A stretch of 64,000 bases of DNA from JACCZH01 sp963729445 (GTDB lineage Bacteria > Chloroflexota > Chloroflexia > Thermomicrobiales > CFX8), in contig CAVSNU010000005.1 of NCBI GenBank assembly GCA_963729445.1, forward strand, positions 806,001 to 870,000, given 5' to 3'. Under the pieces are notes generated by a model that worked only from the letters and a program-made list of their open reading frames with translations, ran no database searches and was not told where the DNA came from. This document shows positions 27,622 to 36,120 of this stretch, piece after piece. How positions within the stretch are numbered: position 1 is the stretch's first letter; each line of letters opens with the position of its first letter. A program made the translations under genes and the position numbers.

Positions 27622-27715
27622 CAACGGACTTGGATTAGGTGAGGCTAAGTAATAACGTGGCTCACAGCACTTCGCATTCTTTCGAAGGAACTATCGTTTC
27701 CAATCACAATGCGCC

Positions 27716-28576
27716 TTAGGCAATAGATTCCTCATAGCGTTGAGCGAAACCTTGGGTGATGCGGTCAATGACAACAGCCAAAGCAATGATGGATAGTCCC
27801 GCCTCAGCACCACGGCCCGGGTCAATTCGGTTGATCGCTAGGAGCACTTCTCGGCCAAGTCCGTCAGCCCCAATCATCGCGGATATGACTACCATCGCCA
27901 ATGCCATCATTGTCGTCTGATTGACGCCAGCCATAATGGCCGGTAGCGCGAGTGGCAACTGAACATCTCTCAAAATTTGTCCAGGTGCCGCACCATATGC
28001 CTCTGCCGCCTCGATGGTGGACTCAGCTACACCACGGATGCCTAGACTAGTCAGCCGGATAAGAGGTGGTACTGCGTAGATGACTGTCGCTAAGACAGCT
28101 GGAACCTTGCCAAGGTTGAAGAACATCATCGCCGGAATTAAGTAGACGAAGGCCGGCATCGTCTGCATACCGTCGAGTATCGGTCGTGCAATCATCGCGG
28201 CGCGGTCGCTACGGGCGACGAGAATGCCGGTTGGTAGGCCTATCAGGAGGGAGATGACTACCGAGGCGATAACAATCGCCAAGGTGATCATCGCGTGCTC
28301 CCAGAAGCCAAACGAGCCAATCATGAACATGAGCGCCGCCAATATGACGGTTGTAAGCTTGCTACGAGTGCTAAACCAGGCCCCGAGAACGACGGCGAGT
28401 ATTATCGCCCACCAAGGAAGCCATACAAGAAAGCTCTCTATGTTCGCCAATGTCGAACGAACAATCGCGGTGATCACATCGAAGATGCCGGAGAATGTTG
28501 CCAGCATCCAGGCCACCAACCGGTTTACCCAGTCAGCGACCGGGAGACTAACTCCTTGTGGGAACTCAGTTAGCAT
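27716..28576 (-). CDS. glycine betaine/proline ABC transporter permease (ProW/OpuAB type)
   Basis: This 286-residue permease has about six helices and the ProW-type core: IGLPTGILVARSD, then ILDGMQTMPAFVYLIPAMMFF, and the EAA loop EAAEAYGAAPGQILRDVQLPLALP, which contacts the ATPase. The C-terminus VIDRITQGFAQRYEESIA is the family ending. Its start overlaps the ATPase gene by 11 bp. With the ATPase and the binding protein it forms a complete importer of compatible solutes, used in osmotic stress or as a carbon and nitrogen source. Confidence 0.93.
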   Translation of the reverse strand: MLTEFPQGVSLPVADWVNRLVAWMLATFSGIFDVITAIVRSTLANIESFLVWLPWWAIILAVVLGAWFSTRSKLTTVILAALMFMIGSFGFWEHAMITLAIVIASVVISLLIGLPTGILVARSDRAAMIARPILDGMQTMPAFVYLIPAMMFFNLGKVPAVLATVIYAVPPLIRLTSLGIRGVAESTIEAAEAYGAAPGQILRDVQLPLALPAIMAGVNQTTMMALAMVVISAMIGADGLGREVLLAINRIDPGRGAEAGLSIIALAVVIDRITQGFAQRYEESIA

Positions 28577-29825
28577 CTGTTACCTCACTAGTGCTGTTGT
28601 CTGTGCCGATTGAGTTGTCGGCCATGTCCTCGGCGAGGATCTGCAGCAGCGTGCCCTGGCTGATCTCGCCAACGAGCTTGCCATTGTCATCGACCACCGC
28701 CAGTGGATGCTCGCTCTGTATCGAGAGTGGTAGCAGTTCCTCGATCGGTGTATCCGGGTTGGCGCTCGGCGCGTCCGACATGACGTCGTTCCAGGGCACT
28801 CGCGAGCCGTTGGTGCCGATCTCGACCAGCCGGGTCACTGGAACGAGGCCGCGCAGTTGTCCACGCTCGTTCAGCACGAAGCCGATGGGCGAGTCTTGCG
28901 CCTGAAGCGACTTGATGGCCGAGCCGGCGGTGTCGCTGTCGTTGATCGTGGCCGGTGTTGAGGTCATGATCGATTCGGCCGTCATGTACTTGGCCGGCGA
29001 TGCACCTTCAACGAACTGAGCCACGTAGTCGTCGGCTGGATTGATGACCAATTCGCCCGGAGTGGCAATCTGGATCACTTCGCCGTCACGCATGATCGCG
29101 ATGCGGTCGCCGAGCTTCAGCGCCTCGTCGAGATCATGGGTGACGAAGATGGTGGTCATCTGCACTTCGGCACGCAAGGTGGCGAACTCGTTCTGCATCT
29201 CACGCCTGATGAGCGGATCGAGTCCGCTGAAGGGCTCGTCCATCAGCAGGATCTTGGGCTCGTGCGCCAGCGCCCGGGCGATGCCAACACGCTGCTGCAT
29301 GCCGCCGCTGAGCGCGCTCGGCCGATGATCTTCCCAACCGTCCAGGCCGACCTGCTGAATGGCTGCCATGGCGCGTTGACGACGCTCTTTCTTGGGAACC
29401 CCACGGGTTTTGAGACCGTACTCGGTGTTCTCATAAACCGTCTTGTGCGGGAAGAGACCGTAGTGCTGGAAGACCATCGCGGTCTTGTTGCGTCGCACTT
29501 CGCGCAGCGCCTTGCCCTCGATCGAGCAGATGTCCTGCCCATCGATGATGATTTCACCACTGGTCGGGTCAATAAGCCGGATGAGCGTGCGCACCAGGGT
29601 GGATTTGCCACTGCCGGACAGACCCATGATGACGAAGAACTCGCCGCGTTTGACCGAGAATGAGACGTCGCGGACACCCACCACGGCGCCTGTCTCTTCG
29701 CGAATTTCGTCCTTCGACTTCCCGTCGCGGATCATGGTTACGACTTGAGATTCATTCTGTGCGTTAAAGACCTTGGAAACATTCCGAACCTCCAGAATGT
29801 ACTCGTCTTGTTCGTGTTCCTGCAT
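28566..29825 (-). CDS. glycine betaine/L-proline ABC transporter ATP-binding protein (ProV/OpuAA type)
   Basis: This 419-residue ATPase has Walker A GLSGSGKST (68-76), the Q-loop MVFQHYGLFPHKTV, signature LSGGMQQ (172-178) and Walker B ILLMDEP (192-198). A pair of CBS domains fills residues about 285-400. CBS domains in this family sense ionic strength and gate transport. The betaine-type insert VVTMIRDGKSKDEI before the Walker A region is present. It lies about 87 bp downstream of the binding-protein gene and is coupled to the permease gene. Confidence 0.95.
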   Translation of the reverse strand: MQEHEQDEYILEVRNVSKVFNAQNESQVVTMIRDGKSKDEIREETGAVVGVRDVSFSVKRGEFFVIMGLSGSGKSTLVRTLIRLIDPTSGEIIIDGQDICSIEGKALREVRRNKTAMVFQHYGLFPHKTVYENTEYGLKTRGVPKKERRQRAMAAIQQVGLDGWEDHRPSALSGGMQQRVGIARALAHEPKILLMDEPFSGLDPLIRREMQNEFATLRAEVQMTTIFVTHDLDEALKLGDRIAIMRDGEVIQIATPGELVINPADDYVAQFVEGASPAKYMTAESIMTSTPATINDSDTAGSAIKSLQAQDSPIGFVLNERGQLRGLVPVTRLVEIGTNGSRVPWNDVMSDAPSANPDTPIEELLPLSIQSEHPLAVVDDNGKLVGEISQGTLLQILAEDMADNSIGTDNSTSEVTDAN

Positions 29826-29912
29826 GTACCTGACCTTTGTGTTCGACCGTGCGCGGCGACCGATCGCCGAGGCAGAGTGCTCGATAGTCTCAGACAGGGG
29901 AGAGTATTTGTG

Positions 29913-30974
29913 TTACTTACCCTCCAAACTTTCATTCACGCGCTCGGCGACATCGTCGGGAACCCATGCCGTCCAGTGATCCTCGTATTCCCTCAGGAAC
30001 CAGAGGGCGGCGTCCTCAGGAGTCGCGTCGGTCTCCTGCATATGTGACAGAGCCGCGTTGATTTGATCGACCGTCGTCTCAGTGTTTTTAAGGAACTCGA
30101 TCACTTCTGGTGCGTCCTCGGCGAGTTCCGGAGTCGTGGCGATATGGACGTCATTCAAGGGGTAGGCGCACCCCACAGTGCCAGAGAAGATTTTCTCCCA
30201 GCACTCGTCGGTGTACTCCGGCTCTTCAAGCATGGTGAGATCCACCAGACCGAAGATCCATGTTGGAGCCCAGTAGTAGCCGAGCCATGGGTCGCCACGC
30301 TCGTATGCCGCGACGATTGACGTGGCAAGCGCGGCGTCTGAACCGGGCAGGAAGCGGTTGTAGTACTCGTCCAGGCCGTAGAACTCAAATTTGGCTTTGT
30401 TGAGTCCTTCGCACTCCCAACCAGGGATACAGTCATAGAAGCGTCCTTTGCTCGGATCTTCCGGATCAGCGAACAGCTCCTTGTACTTTGGGAGGTCTTC
30501 GACGGACTTTAGGTCCGGCGCCATCGGCTCGATACCGCGCTCCGCGTCGCCCTCAATGACATATGTCGGAACAAACCAGCCTTGCATGGAGCCCTCGAAC
30601 ATGAGTCCCTGGTCGATCACCGTTCCTGATTCGACTGCTTCCACGTAATCTGGCTGTTGGGCGGGCGTCATCTCCATGGCGATATCAAGGTCACCTCCGA
30701 TGAGCCCCTGCGTAAGCGCGATTGTTCCACCAGGGATCGAGGTCGTTTCATAGCCGTAACCGTGTTCGAGAATATATTGGGCGACACGGTTGTGAAACAG
30801 TGCGCTATCCCAGTTCAGATCGCCAAAGATGATCTCACCTTCGTAGTCGCTACCGGGCAGTTCACTTCCGGCGGATTCATCGTTTCCCGTGTCGCCGCCG
30901 CAAGACGCCAACAACAGTGCAAAAACAACGACGCTCGAGAGCAGGAGTGTCCGGAACCGGATACACGAACTCAT
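29913..30974 (-). CDS. glycine betaine ABC transporter substrate-binding lipoprotein
   Basis: A 353-residue OpuAC-type binding protein with a lipoprotein leader ending at LLASC (Cys25). The domain opens EIIFGDLNWDSALFHNRVAQYI, typical of betaine-binding proteins. The second lobe contains YIEGDAERGIEP-like and GYYWAPTWIF segments, whose aromatic residues would line a quaternary-amine pocket. Conserved Cys residues in YDCIPGWECEG and DECWEKIF may form disulfides. It heads the operon with the ATPase and permease genes. A paralogue with the same architecture lies 650 bp upstream. Confidence 0.92.
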   Translation of the reverse strand: MSSCIRFRTLLLSSVVVFALLLASCGGDTGNDESAGSELPGSDYEGEIIFGDLNWDSALFHNRVAQYILEHGYGYETTSIPGGTIALTQGLIGGDLDIAMEMTPAQQPDYVEAVESGTVIDQGLMFEGSMQGWFVPTYVIEGDAERGIEPMAPDLKSVEDLPKYKELFADPEDPSKGRFYDCIPGWECEGLNKAKFEFYGLDEYYNRFLPGSDAALATSIVAAYERGDPWLGYYWAPTWIFGLVDLTMLEEPEYTDECWEKIFSGTVGCAYPLNDVHIATTPELAEDAPEVIEFLKNTETTVDQINAALSHMQETDATPEDAALWFLREYEDHWTAWVPDDVAERVNESLEGK

Positions 30975-31562
30975 CTAAATGTGCCTCCTCAGAACACGGT
31001 TACCTGTGCGGAGGCAATAACGCCGCAGCACAGATCCGGGTACCCTGGAGTCGAGTAGACTGGCGGATCAAGTGGATTGCGTGCCGGCCTTCGACAGGGA
31101 ACTTGGGTGCCTCGCTTTTTGGGATATCGAGACAACCCGCTGTTAGGCCATGGGGATCAGGTGACGGTCAAGGTTCACAGGCAGCGATTCGCACATACGC
31201 GACAATACCCCACAACGGAAAAACATGCATTAGTAGTCCAGTCAGAGCCGGACACCAACCGCCGTCCGCATAACGCCTATGAACGACCAACATAGTAACA
31301 GGGCCTCCCTGAGTTATCAAGTGTCCGTACACATAGGCGATTACTATACGCGCAACTATGTCTCACATATTGTGCTCATACGGATAGCCTTCTAGGGAGC
31401 ACGTTACTCTATACGCGCCGTATAACGGTTCGCCCTGCGATTAGCGGCAAGTAGCACACCTTGAAGGTTTGGCCTTGCGAGGCCCACGTTTTACCCCATT
31501 TGAGCGTGTAGCATGGACATTTTCACAGATTGAGCGAACAACTGCCTGTTGGCGACGTGCGT
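30975..31562. other. intergenic stretch between the two betaine-binding genes
   Basis: About 590 bp with AT-rich patches. It must carry the promoter of the betaine operon. I find no protein-like frame and no unambiguous promoter pair. Confidence 0.4.
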
Positions 31563-31593
31563 AAAACGAGGGCGCGTTCATTGCGCCCTCGTT
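31563..31593 (-). terminator. rho-independent terminator of the second betaine-binding gene
   Basis: Perfect 11-bp stem arms (31565-31575 and 31583-31593) with a 7-nt loop are followed on the minus strand by a short T-run, 31 bp past the stop codon at 31624. The stem is a member of the GGGCGC..GCGCCC repeat family seen elsewhere in the window. Confidence 0.7.
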
Positions 31594-31623
31594 CGGCGGG
31601 CGACGTTAAGCGCCGTACCTGGC

Positions 31624-32688
31624 TTATGAGCCGGCCAGAGACTCGCTCACCTTCGCGGCGACGTCTTCAGGCACCCACTTGGACCAGGTAGCTTCGTTTT
31701 CCTGGAGCCACCAGATGGCGGCCTCGTCCGCAGTCACCCCGTTCTCGACAATGTAGAGCAGCGCCCGATTGTTCTCTTCCGTCGTGCTCGTGTAGTTTTT
31801 GAGGAACTCGACGACCTCCGGTGCGCCCTCATTCAATTCGGGAGTGATGACTTTGTGGACGCGCACGTTCGGGAACGCGCAGGCCTCTTCACCGCGCTTG
31901 ATGCCTTCCCAGCACTCGTCGGTGTATTCGGGCTCCTCAATCTGGACCAGGTCGAGCTGAGCAAATACCCAGCTCGGCGACCACATGTAACCGATCCAGG
32001 CTTCTCCCTGCTCGTACGCGGACTGGAGCGACGTAAAGAGGGCAGCTTCCGAGCCTGGCAGGAAACCGTTAAATGTCTCGGCGAGACCGTACGCTTCAAC
32101 CTTAGCCTGGGTTATCTCGGTCGCTTCCCAGCCACCAACCCCGTGGTAGATGCGGCCTTTGCCGGGGTCCTCTGGATCTCTAAAGACATCTGCGTATTGT
32201 GGAAGATCCTCCACCGATTTGAGGTCAGGGGCCATAGGCTCAATACCGCGCTCGGCGTCGCCTTCAATCACATAGCGCGGCACGAACCAGCCCTGGATGG
32301 ATTCCTCATAGTTTGGGCCGAGATCAACGAAAAGGCCGTCCTCGACATCCTGGTGATAGGACTCGGGCATGTTCTCGAGCCACATCTCGGTCACGGCGTG
32401 GATCTGGCCGTCCTTCATTCCCTGGATCATTGGAGGGGTCGTGGCCGCGATGGTTTCGGTTTCGTAGCCGTAACCCTCTTCGACGATGTACTGGGCAACA
32501 CGATTGTGGAAGAGTGCGCTGTCCCAGTTAAAGTCGCCGAAGACAATCGGCTGGTCCCAGGTGCCTTCCCCGTTCTCCGAGGCGCCGTTGTCGCCGTTGG
32601 ACGCTTCGCCGCCGCAGGCTGCCAGCAAGAGCCCCAGAATCATGAACGCTGCGAGGAAGCGCATTCTAGAATGTCTTGATAAAGACAT
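31624..32688 (-). CDS. glycine betaine-type ABC substrate-binding lipoprotein, second paralogue
   Basis: A 354-residue OpuAC-type protein with a lipobox LLAAC (Cys25) and the same FGDFNWDSALFHNRVAQYIVEEGYGYETE opening as its neighbour at 29913-30974. Differences concentrate in the region after it (TPPMIQGMKDGQIHAVTEMWLENM versus TIALTQGLIGGDLDIAMEM), which probably alters ligand choice. It has its own terminator and lies in a separate transcription unit without transporter subunits, so it likely feeds the same permease with another quaternary amine. Confidence 0.9.
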   Translation of the reverse strand: MSLSRHSRMRFLAAFMILGLLLAACGGEASNGDNGASENGEGTWDQPIVFGDFNWDSALFHNRVAQYIVEEGYGYETETIAATTPPMIQGMKDGQIHAVTEMWLENMPESYHQDVEDGLFVDLGPNYEESIQGWFVPRYVIEGDAERGIEPMAPDLKSVEDLPQYADVFRDPEDPGKGRIYHGVGGWEATEITQAKVEAYGLAETFNGFLPGSEAALFTSLQSAYEQGEAWIGYMWSPSWVFAQLDLVQIEEPEYTDECWEGIKRGEEACAFPNVRVHKVITPELNEGAPEVVEFLKNYTSTTEENNRALLYIVENGVTADEAAIWWLQENEATWSKWVPEDVAAKVSESLAGS

Positions 32689-33017
32689 GAGGTATTCCCT
32701 TCGTGAAAAACAGTATGCGACTTGTGCTAGTTCGCTTGGCTCCTTTCGGGTACGTTAATGAATGTCACAAACACAACGAGGTCGTTCCGGGCCGCGCGAT
32801 GGGCCCTGGAACAGCGAGAGATCTCGGTCGCGAACGATTGGTTCGCGCCGCGTTCTCTGGCCAGGCGAGTGAGACGATCACATGGGTGGAAGGGATTGTG
32901 TGACGCCCCGGTAGTGCGAGCAAGCCCCCAAGCAGCTACCGGTCGTGGGAGTTACTGTCTCAGCCTCTCTTGTTTCGAGGGTAACAGGGTGGGCTGGATT
33001 GGTCAAATTAGGGTGGA
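32689..33017. other. intergenic stretch, upstream of second betaine-binding gene
   Basis: About 330 bp that should hold the promoter for the minus-strand binding-protein gene. GAAGGGAA before its ATG is the ribosome-binding site. No other feature is seen. Confidence 0.4.
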
Positions 33018-34232
33018 CTATGCGCCTGAGCCGTCTCCAAGAAGCTGGTCATGAATCTCAATGAGCTTCCGGCTGACCCGGTCCCACCCGTAGCGCTCCT
33101 CGACCAGCTGACGCCCCGCGAAGGCGAGTCGATCCGCGAGCTCCCGATCTTCGCTGAGACGGACAATTGCCTGGGCGAACGCCTGGGGAGAATCGGCCAA
33201 CAGCAGGTGCTCGCCGTCGCGTGCGTCGATGCCCTCTGCTCCAATGGTTGTCGAGACGACCGGCCGGCCGGCGGCGAACGCTTCGAGGATTTTCAGCCTG
33301 GTGCCACCGCCCGACCAGAGCGGAACCGCGACCACCTGCGCGGCGCCGAGGTAGGGCCGGACATCGTCGACTTCGCCGGTAACCTCGATCGACGTTGACG
33401 AGAGTGCCTGCACTGCGGCGGGTGGGTCCGCGCCAACGATACTGAGCGTGGCGGTTGGTATGTGCCGCTGCACGAGGGGATGCACTTCGCGAGCGTACCA
33501 GCTCGCCCCATCGGCGTTGGGTTGGTGGCGCATCGCTCCAGTGAAGACGACGTGGCCCGCTTGTGGTACTGCCTGCTGCGCGCTGCCGAACGCCTCCAGA
33601 TCAACGCCGTTCGGCACAACCTCCACCCGTGTGGACGTCAAGCAGCGCATGCGCTCGGCGTCGCTCTCGGACGTTGCGACACAGACGGTTGCCCGGTCCC
33701 AAGCCGAAATCTCCAGCCGCCTGACTTTGCGTGATTCTATGAGATTGAAGGCGCGTCTGGCGCTTGAGACGCTGCTGTGGGCGACACGCTGCAGGAGATC
33801 GTGCTCGACGTTGTGCGCGTCGAACACGGCCGGGACTGGGCGCGGGAGAGTATAGAGGGACGTTTCGGGAAACTCGAGCTGGACGAGATCGATCGAGCGG
33901 GTCATGAAGAGCCGGTCAAGGGCTGCCTGGAGCTGGGGGTTGTAACTCGAGAGCTCCAGGAACGACTTGCCGCCGGCGAAAGATTGGAGCTGGGTAAGGC
34001 GCTTGTGGTGGTCCGCCGCCTGCCTTGAGGTTGACCGGGCGGGGACCAGTGTGACGTCGCAGATCTCGTGCAATCCCCAGGCGGCGGCGAGGTCGCTCTC
34101 GGAGCCCGGCGCAAGCAGGATCACCTTGTGCGTCTCGGCCAGGTGCTTCAAGAGATTGAAGATGCGCAGCGCGCCACCAAAGTTCGCCGGCACCGGCAGA
34201 TAGGGCGCTACCATCAGAATCGTTCTGCTCAT
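33018..34232 (-). CDS. glycosyltransferase family 4 protein
   Basis: This 404-residue GT-B enzyme begins ILMVAPYLPVPANFGGALRIFNLL, which is the sugar-acceptor domain start with the Gly-rich loop. VFDAHNVEHDLLQRV and VFTGAMRHQPNADG mark mid-regions, and the donor site is AVPLWSGGGTRLKILEAFAAGRPVVST. It stands alone, away from the 17-22 kb glycan operon, and is divergent from the DapA-family gene. Acceptor unknown. Confidence 0.88.
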   Translation of the reverse strand: MSRTILMVAPYLPVPANFGGALRIFNLLKHLAETHKVILLAPGSESDLAAAWGLHEICDVTLVPARSTSRQAADHHKRLTQLQSFAGGKSFLELSSYNPQLQAALDRLFMTRSIDLVQLEFPETSLYTLPRPVPAVFDAHNVEHDLLQRVAHSSVSSARRAFNLIESRKVRRLEISAWDRATVCVATSESDAERMRCLTSTRVEVVPNGVDLEAFGSAQQAVPQAGHVVFTGAMRHQPNADGASWYAREVHPLVQRHIPTATLSIVGADPPAAVQALSSTSIEVTGEVDDVRPYLGAAQVVAVPLWSGGGTRLKILEAFAAGRPVVSTTIGAEGIDARDGEHLLLADSPQAFAQAIVRLSEDRELADRLAFAGRQLVEERYGWDRVSRKLIEIHDQLLGDGSGA

Positions 34233-34317
34233 GTGGTGGTCACCCCGCTACCGTTTCGAATTGTTGCTCTACAATGCAGAGAGTACCGCCCGACGAACCA
34301 GATAGAGGAGGGACTCG

Positions 34318-35223
34318 ATGTTTCGCGGTTCACTCGTTCCCCTTGTCACTCCGTTTCGGAACGGTCAGATCGACGATGAGGCCTTTCGTGGCCTGATCGA
34401 GTGGCACATCCAGAGCGGCTCGCACGGCATCACGATCACCGGAACGACCGGTGAGCCGGCGGCGCTCTCGTTCGACGAGCGCAAACACATTATCAAGCTG
34501 GCCGTCGAGACGAGCGCCGGCCGGATCCCAGTTATGGCAGGCACGGGATCGGTGCACCACGGCGACACACTGGCCTTGACCGCCTACGCCGAGCAGGTGG
34601 GCGCGGACGCTGCCGTGGTGATTGTTCCCTACTATGTGCGTCCAAGCCAGCGTGGACTCTATGAGCATTTCAAATCGGTCGCGAATTCCACCAGTCTGCC
34701 GGTCATGCTCTACAACATCCCCGGGCGCGGCGGCGCGAATCTTGAGCCGGACACCGCTGTGGACCTGATCAGGGATTGCCCCAACATTTTCGGTGTGAAG
34801 GAATCGAACAAAGACTTTGAGCACGTGGCCAGGATGTTCCACCGCACCCGTGACCTCGGGCGTGATATCGGTATCTACAGTGGCATCGAGCTCTTGACGT
34901 TCCCCATCCTGGCGCTCGGTGGCGCAGGCATGGTCAGCGCAACCGGTAACGTCATGCCGAAGGAGACGGCCGAGCTGTACGACCTGTGCGCGGCCGGCCG
35001 CTGGGCCGAGGCGCGAGAGCTTCACTACATGCTGACACCGATCAACGACGCGATGTTCTTCGAGACGAACCCGGTATCGGCCAAGACAGCCCTCGGCCTG
35101 ATGGGCAAGATCGACCCGGAGCTGCGCCTGCCGCTGGCGCCGATGTCTGAGGCCAATGACCGCAAACTGCGTGAGGTGTTGGAGTCGTATCAGCTGCTGC
35201 CTGCCGAGGTTGCAGCGGATTAA
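34318..35223 (+). CDS. DapA-family lyase/aldolase (4-hydroxy-tetrahydrodipicolinate synthase-like)
   Basis: This 301-residue TIM-barrel class I aldolase has GTTGEPAALSFDER, catalytic Tyr132 (MLYNIPGRGG) and Schiff-base Lys161 (FGVKESNKD), so the chemistry is intact. It sits 9 bp upstream of a fumarylacetoacetate-hydrolase-fold gene and not with lysine genes. A catabolic role, such as retro-aldol or hydro-lyase action on an aromatic-ring fragment, is more likely than diaminopimelate synthesis. Its RBS, AGAGGAGGGACTCG, is strong. Confidence 0.85.
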   Translation: MFRGSLVPLVTPFRNGQIDDEAFRGLIEWHIQSGSHGITITGTTGEPAALSFDERKHIIKLAVETSAGRIPVMAGTGSVHHGDTLALTAYAEQVGADAAVVIVPYYVRPSQRGLYEHFKSVANSTSLPVMLYNIPGRGGANLEPDTAVDLIRDCPNIFGVKESNKDFEHVARMFHRTRDLGRDIGIYSGIELLTFPILALGGAGMVSATGNVMPKETAELYDLCAAGRWAEARELHYMLTPINDAMFFETNPVSAKTALGLMGKIDPELRLPLAPMSEANDRKLREVLESYQLLPAEVAAD

Positions 35224-35232
35224 GGAGACAGG

Positions 35233-35979
35233 ATGCGCAAGGTACGTTTTGCCACGAATGGGCGGATTCATCGGGGTGAGTCGGTTGAGGGAGATACGGT
35301 GCTGCTCGACGAGCAGGGCAAACGGCATGACCCAACGGCCGTTGTCTGGCTGCCGCCTGTGGAACCGCGCAAGATCATTGGGCTGGCTCTCAACTACACC
35401 GACCACGCAGATGAGCTCGGTCTGGCACAGCCGGAAGACCCGGCACTCTTCTTCAAGCCGGTCACCTCGCTCATTGGGCACTACGCGCCGGTCGTCTCGC
35501 CGCCGAACATTGAGTACATGCACTACGAGGCCGAGCTGGCCGTTGTCATTGGCCGTGAGGGCCGCAAGGTATGTGCGGCGGACGCCATGGATATGGTTCT
35601 GGGCTATACCATCGCCAACGACGTGACGGTCCGTGATTTCGTGACAAACGTGTTTCGTCCGCCGGTGAAGGCCAAGGGCTTCGACACCTTCGGGCCGATG
35701 GGGCCGTACCTAGTCATCGATGAGATCGACGATCCGCATAACCTCAATGTGCGGACCTACGTCAACGGCGAGCTACGTCAATCGGGCAACACGTCGCAGT
35801 TGATGCGTGACATTCCCACGATCATCGAGTACATCACCGACTTCATGACGCTTGAGCCGGGCGACGTGCTGCTGACCGGCACGCCCAAGGGGCTCAGCCA
35901 CGTGTACCCGGGTGACATCATGCGCCTCGAAATCGACGGGCTGGGCTCGCTCGAGAACCCGATCGTCGCGGACGAGTAG
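35233..35979 (+). CDS. fumarylacetoacetate hydrolase-fold protein (HpaG/HpcE-like)
   Basis: This 248-residue FAH-fold enzyme shows IIGLALNYTDHADELG, the metal-binding EAELAVVIGREGR and IANDVTVRDF, and the ending GDVLLTGTPKGLSHVYPGDIMRLEI, all typical of 5-oxopent-3-ene-1,2,5-tricarboxylate decarboxylase/HHDD isomerases. It lies directly after the DapA-family gene and shares the chromosome with an HpaB-HpaC-HpaD-like set at 43.7-46.8 kb, so it probably acts in meta-cleavage catabolism. AAGGAGACAGG precedes the ATG. Confidence 0.88.
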   Translation: MRKVRFATNGRIHRGESVEGDTVLLDEQGKRHDPTAVVWLPPVEPRKIIGLALNYTDHADELGLAQPEDPALFFKPVTSLIGHYAPVVSPPNIEYMHYEAELAVVIGREGRKVCAADAMDMVLGYTIANDVTVRDFVTNVFRPPVKAKGFDTFGPMGPYLVIDEIDDPHNLNVRTYVNGELRQSGNTSQLMRDIPTIIEYITDFMTLEPGDVLLTGTPKGLSHVYPGDIMRLEIDGLGSLENPIVADE

Positions 35980-36120
35980 CGAGCGGTTCCCCGCTCCTCT
36001 GGCATTATGGTCTCTCAGGCGCCGATGAGTGCGGCGTTGGATCGTCAGCCTGACCGGCTACCCTCCGGGTGCGGGCCGGCAAACCAACGCCAATCGTAGT
36101 GCCAGGGCGGTCAACGCATG

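Noticed and set aside
28566..29825. Using the betaine or MalK-type ATPase as the missing ATPase of the peptide importers
   Set aside because: Family-specific insert and CBS domains, or MalK-type regulatory domain, make sharing with DppB/C permeases unlikely.
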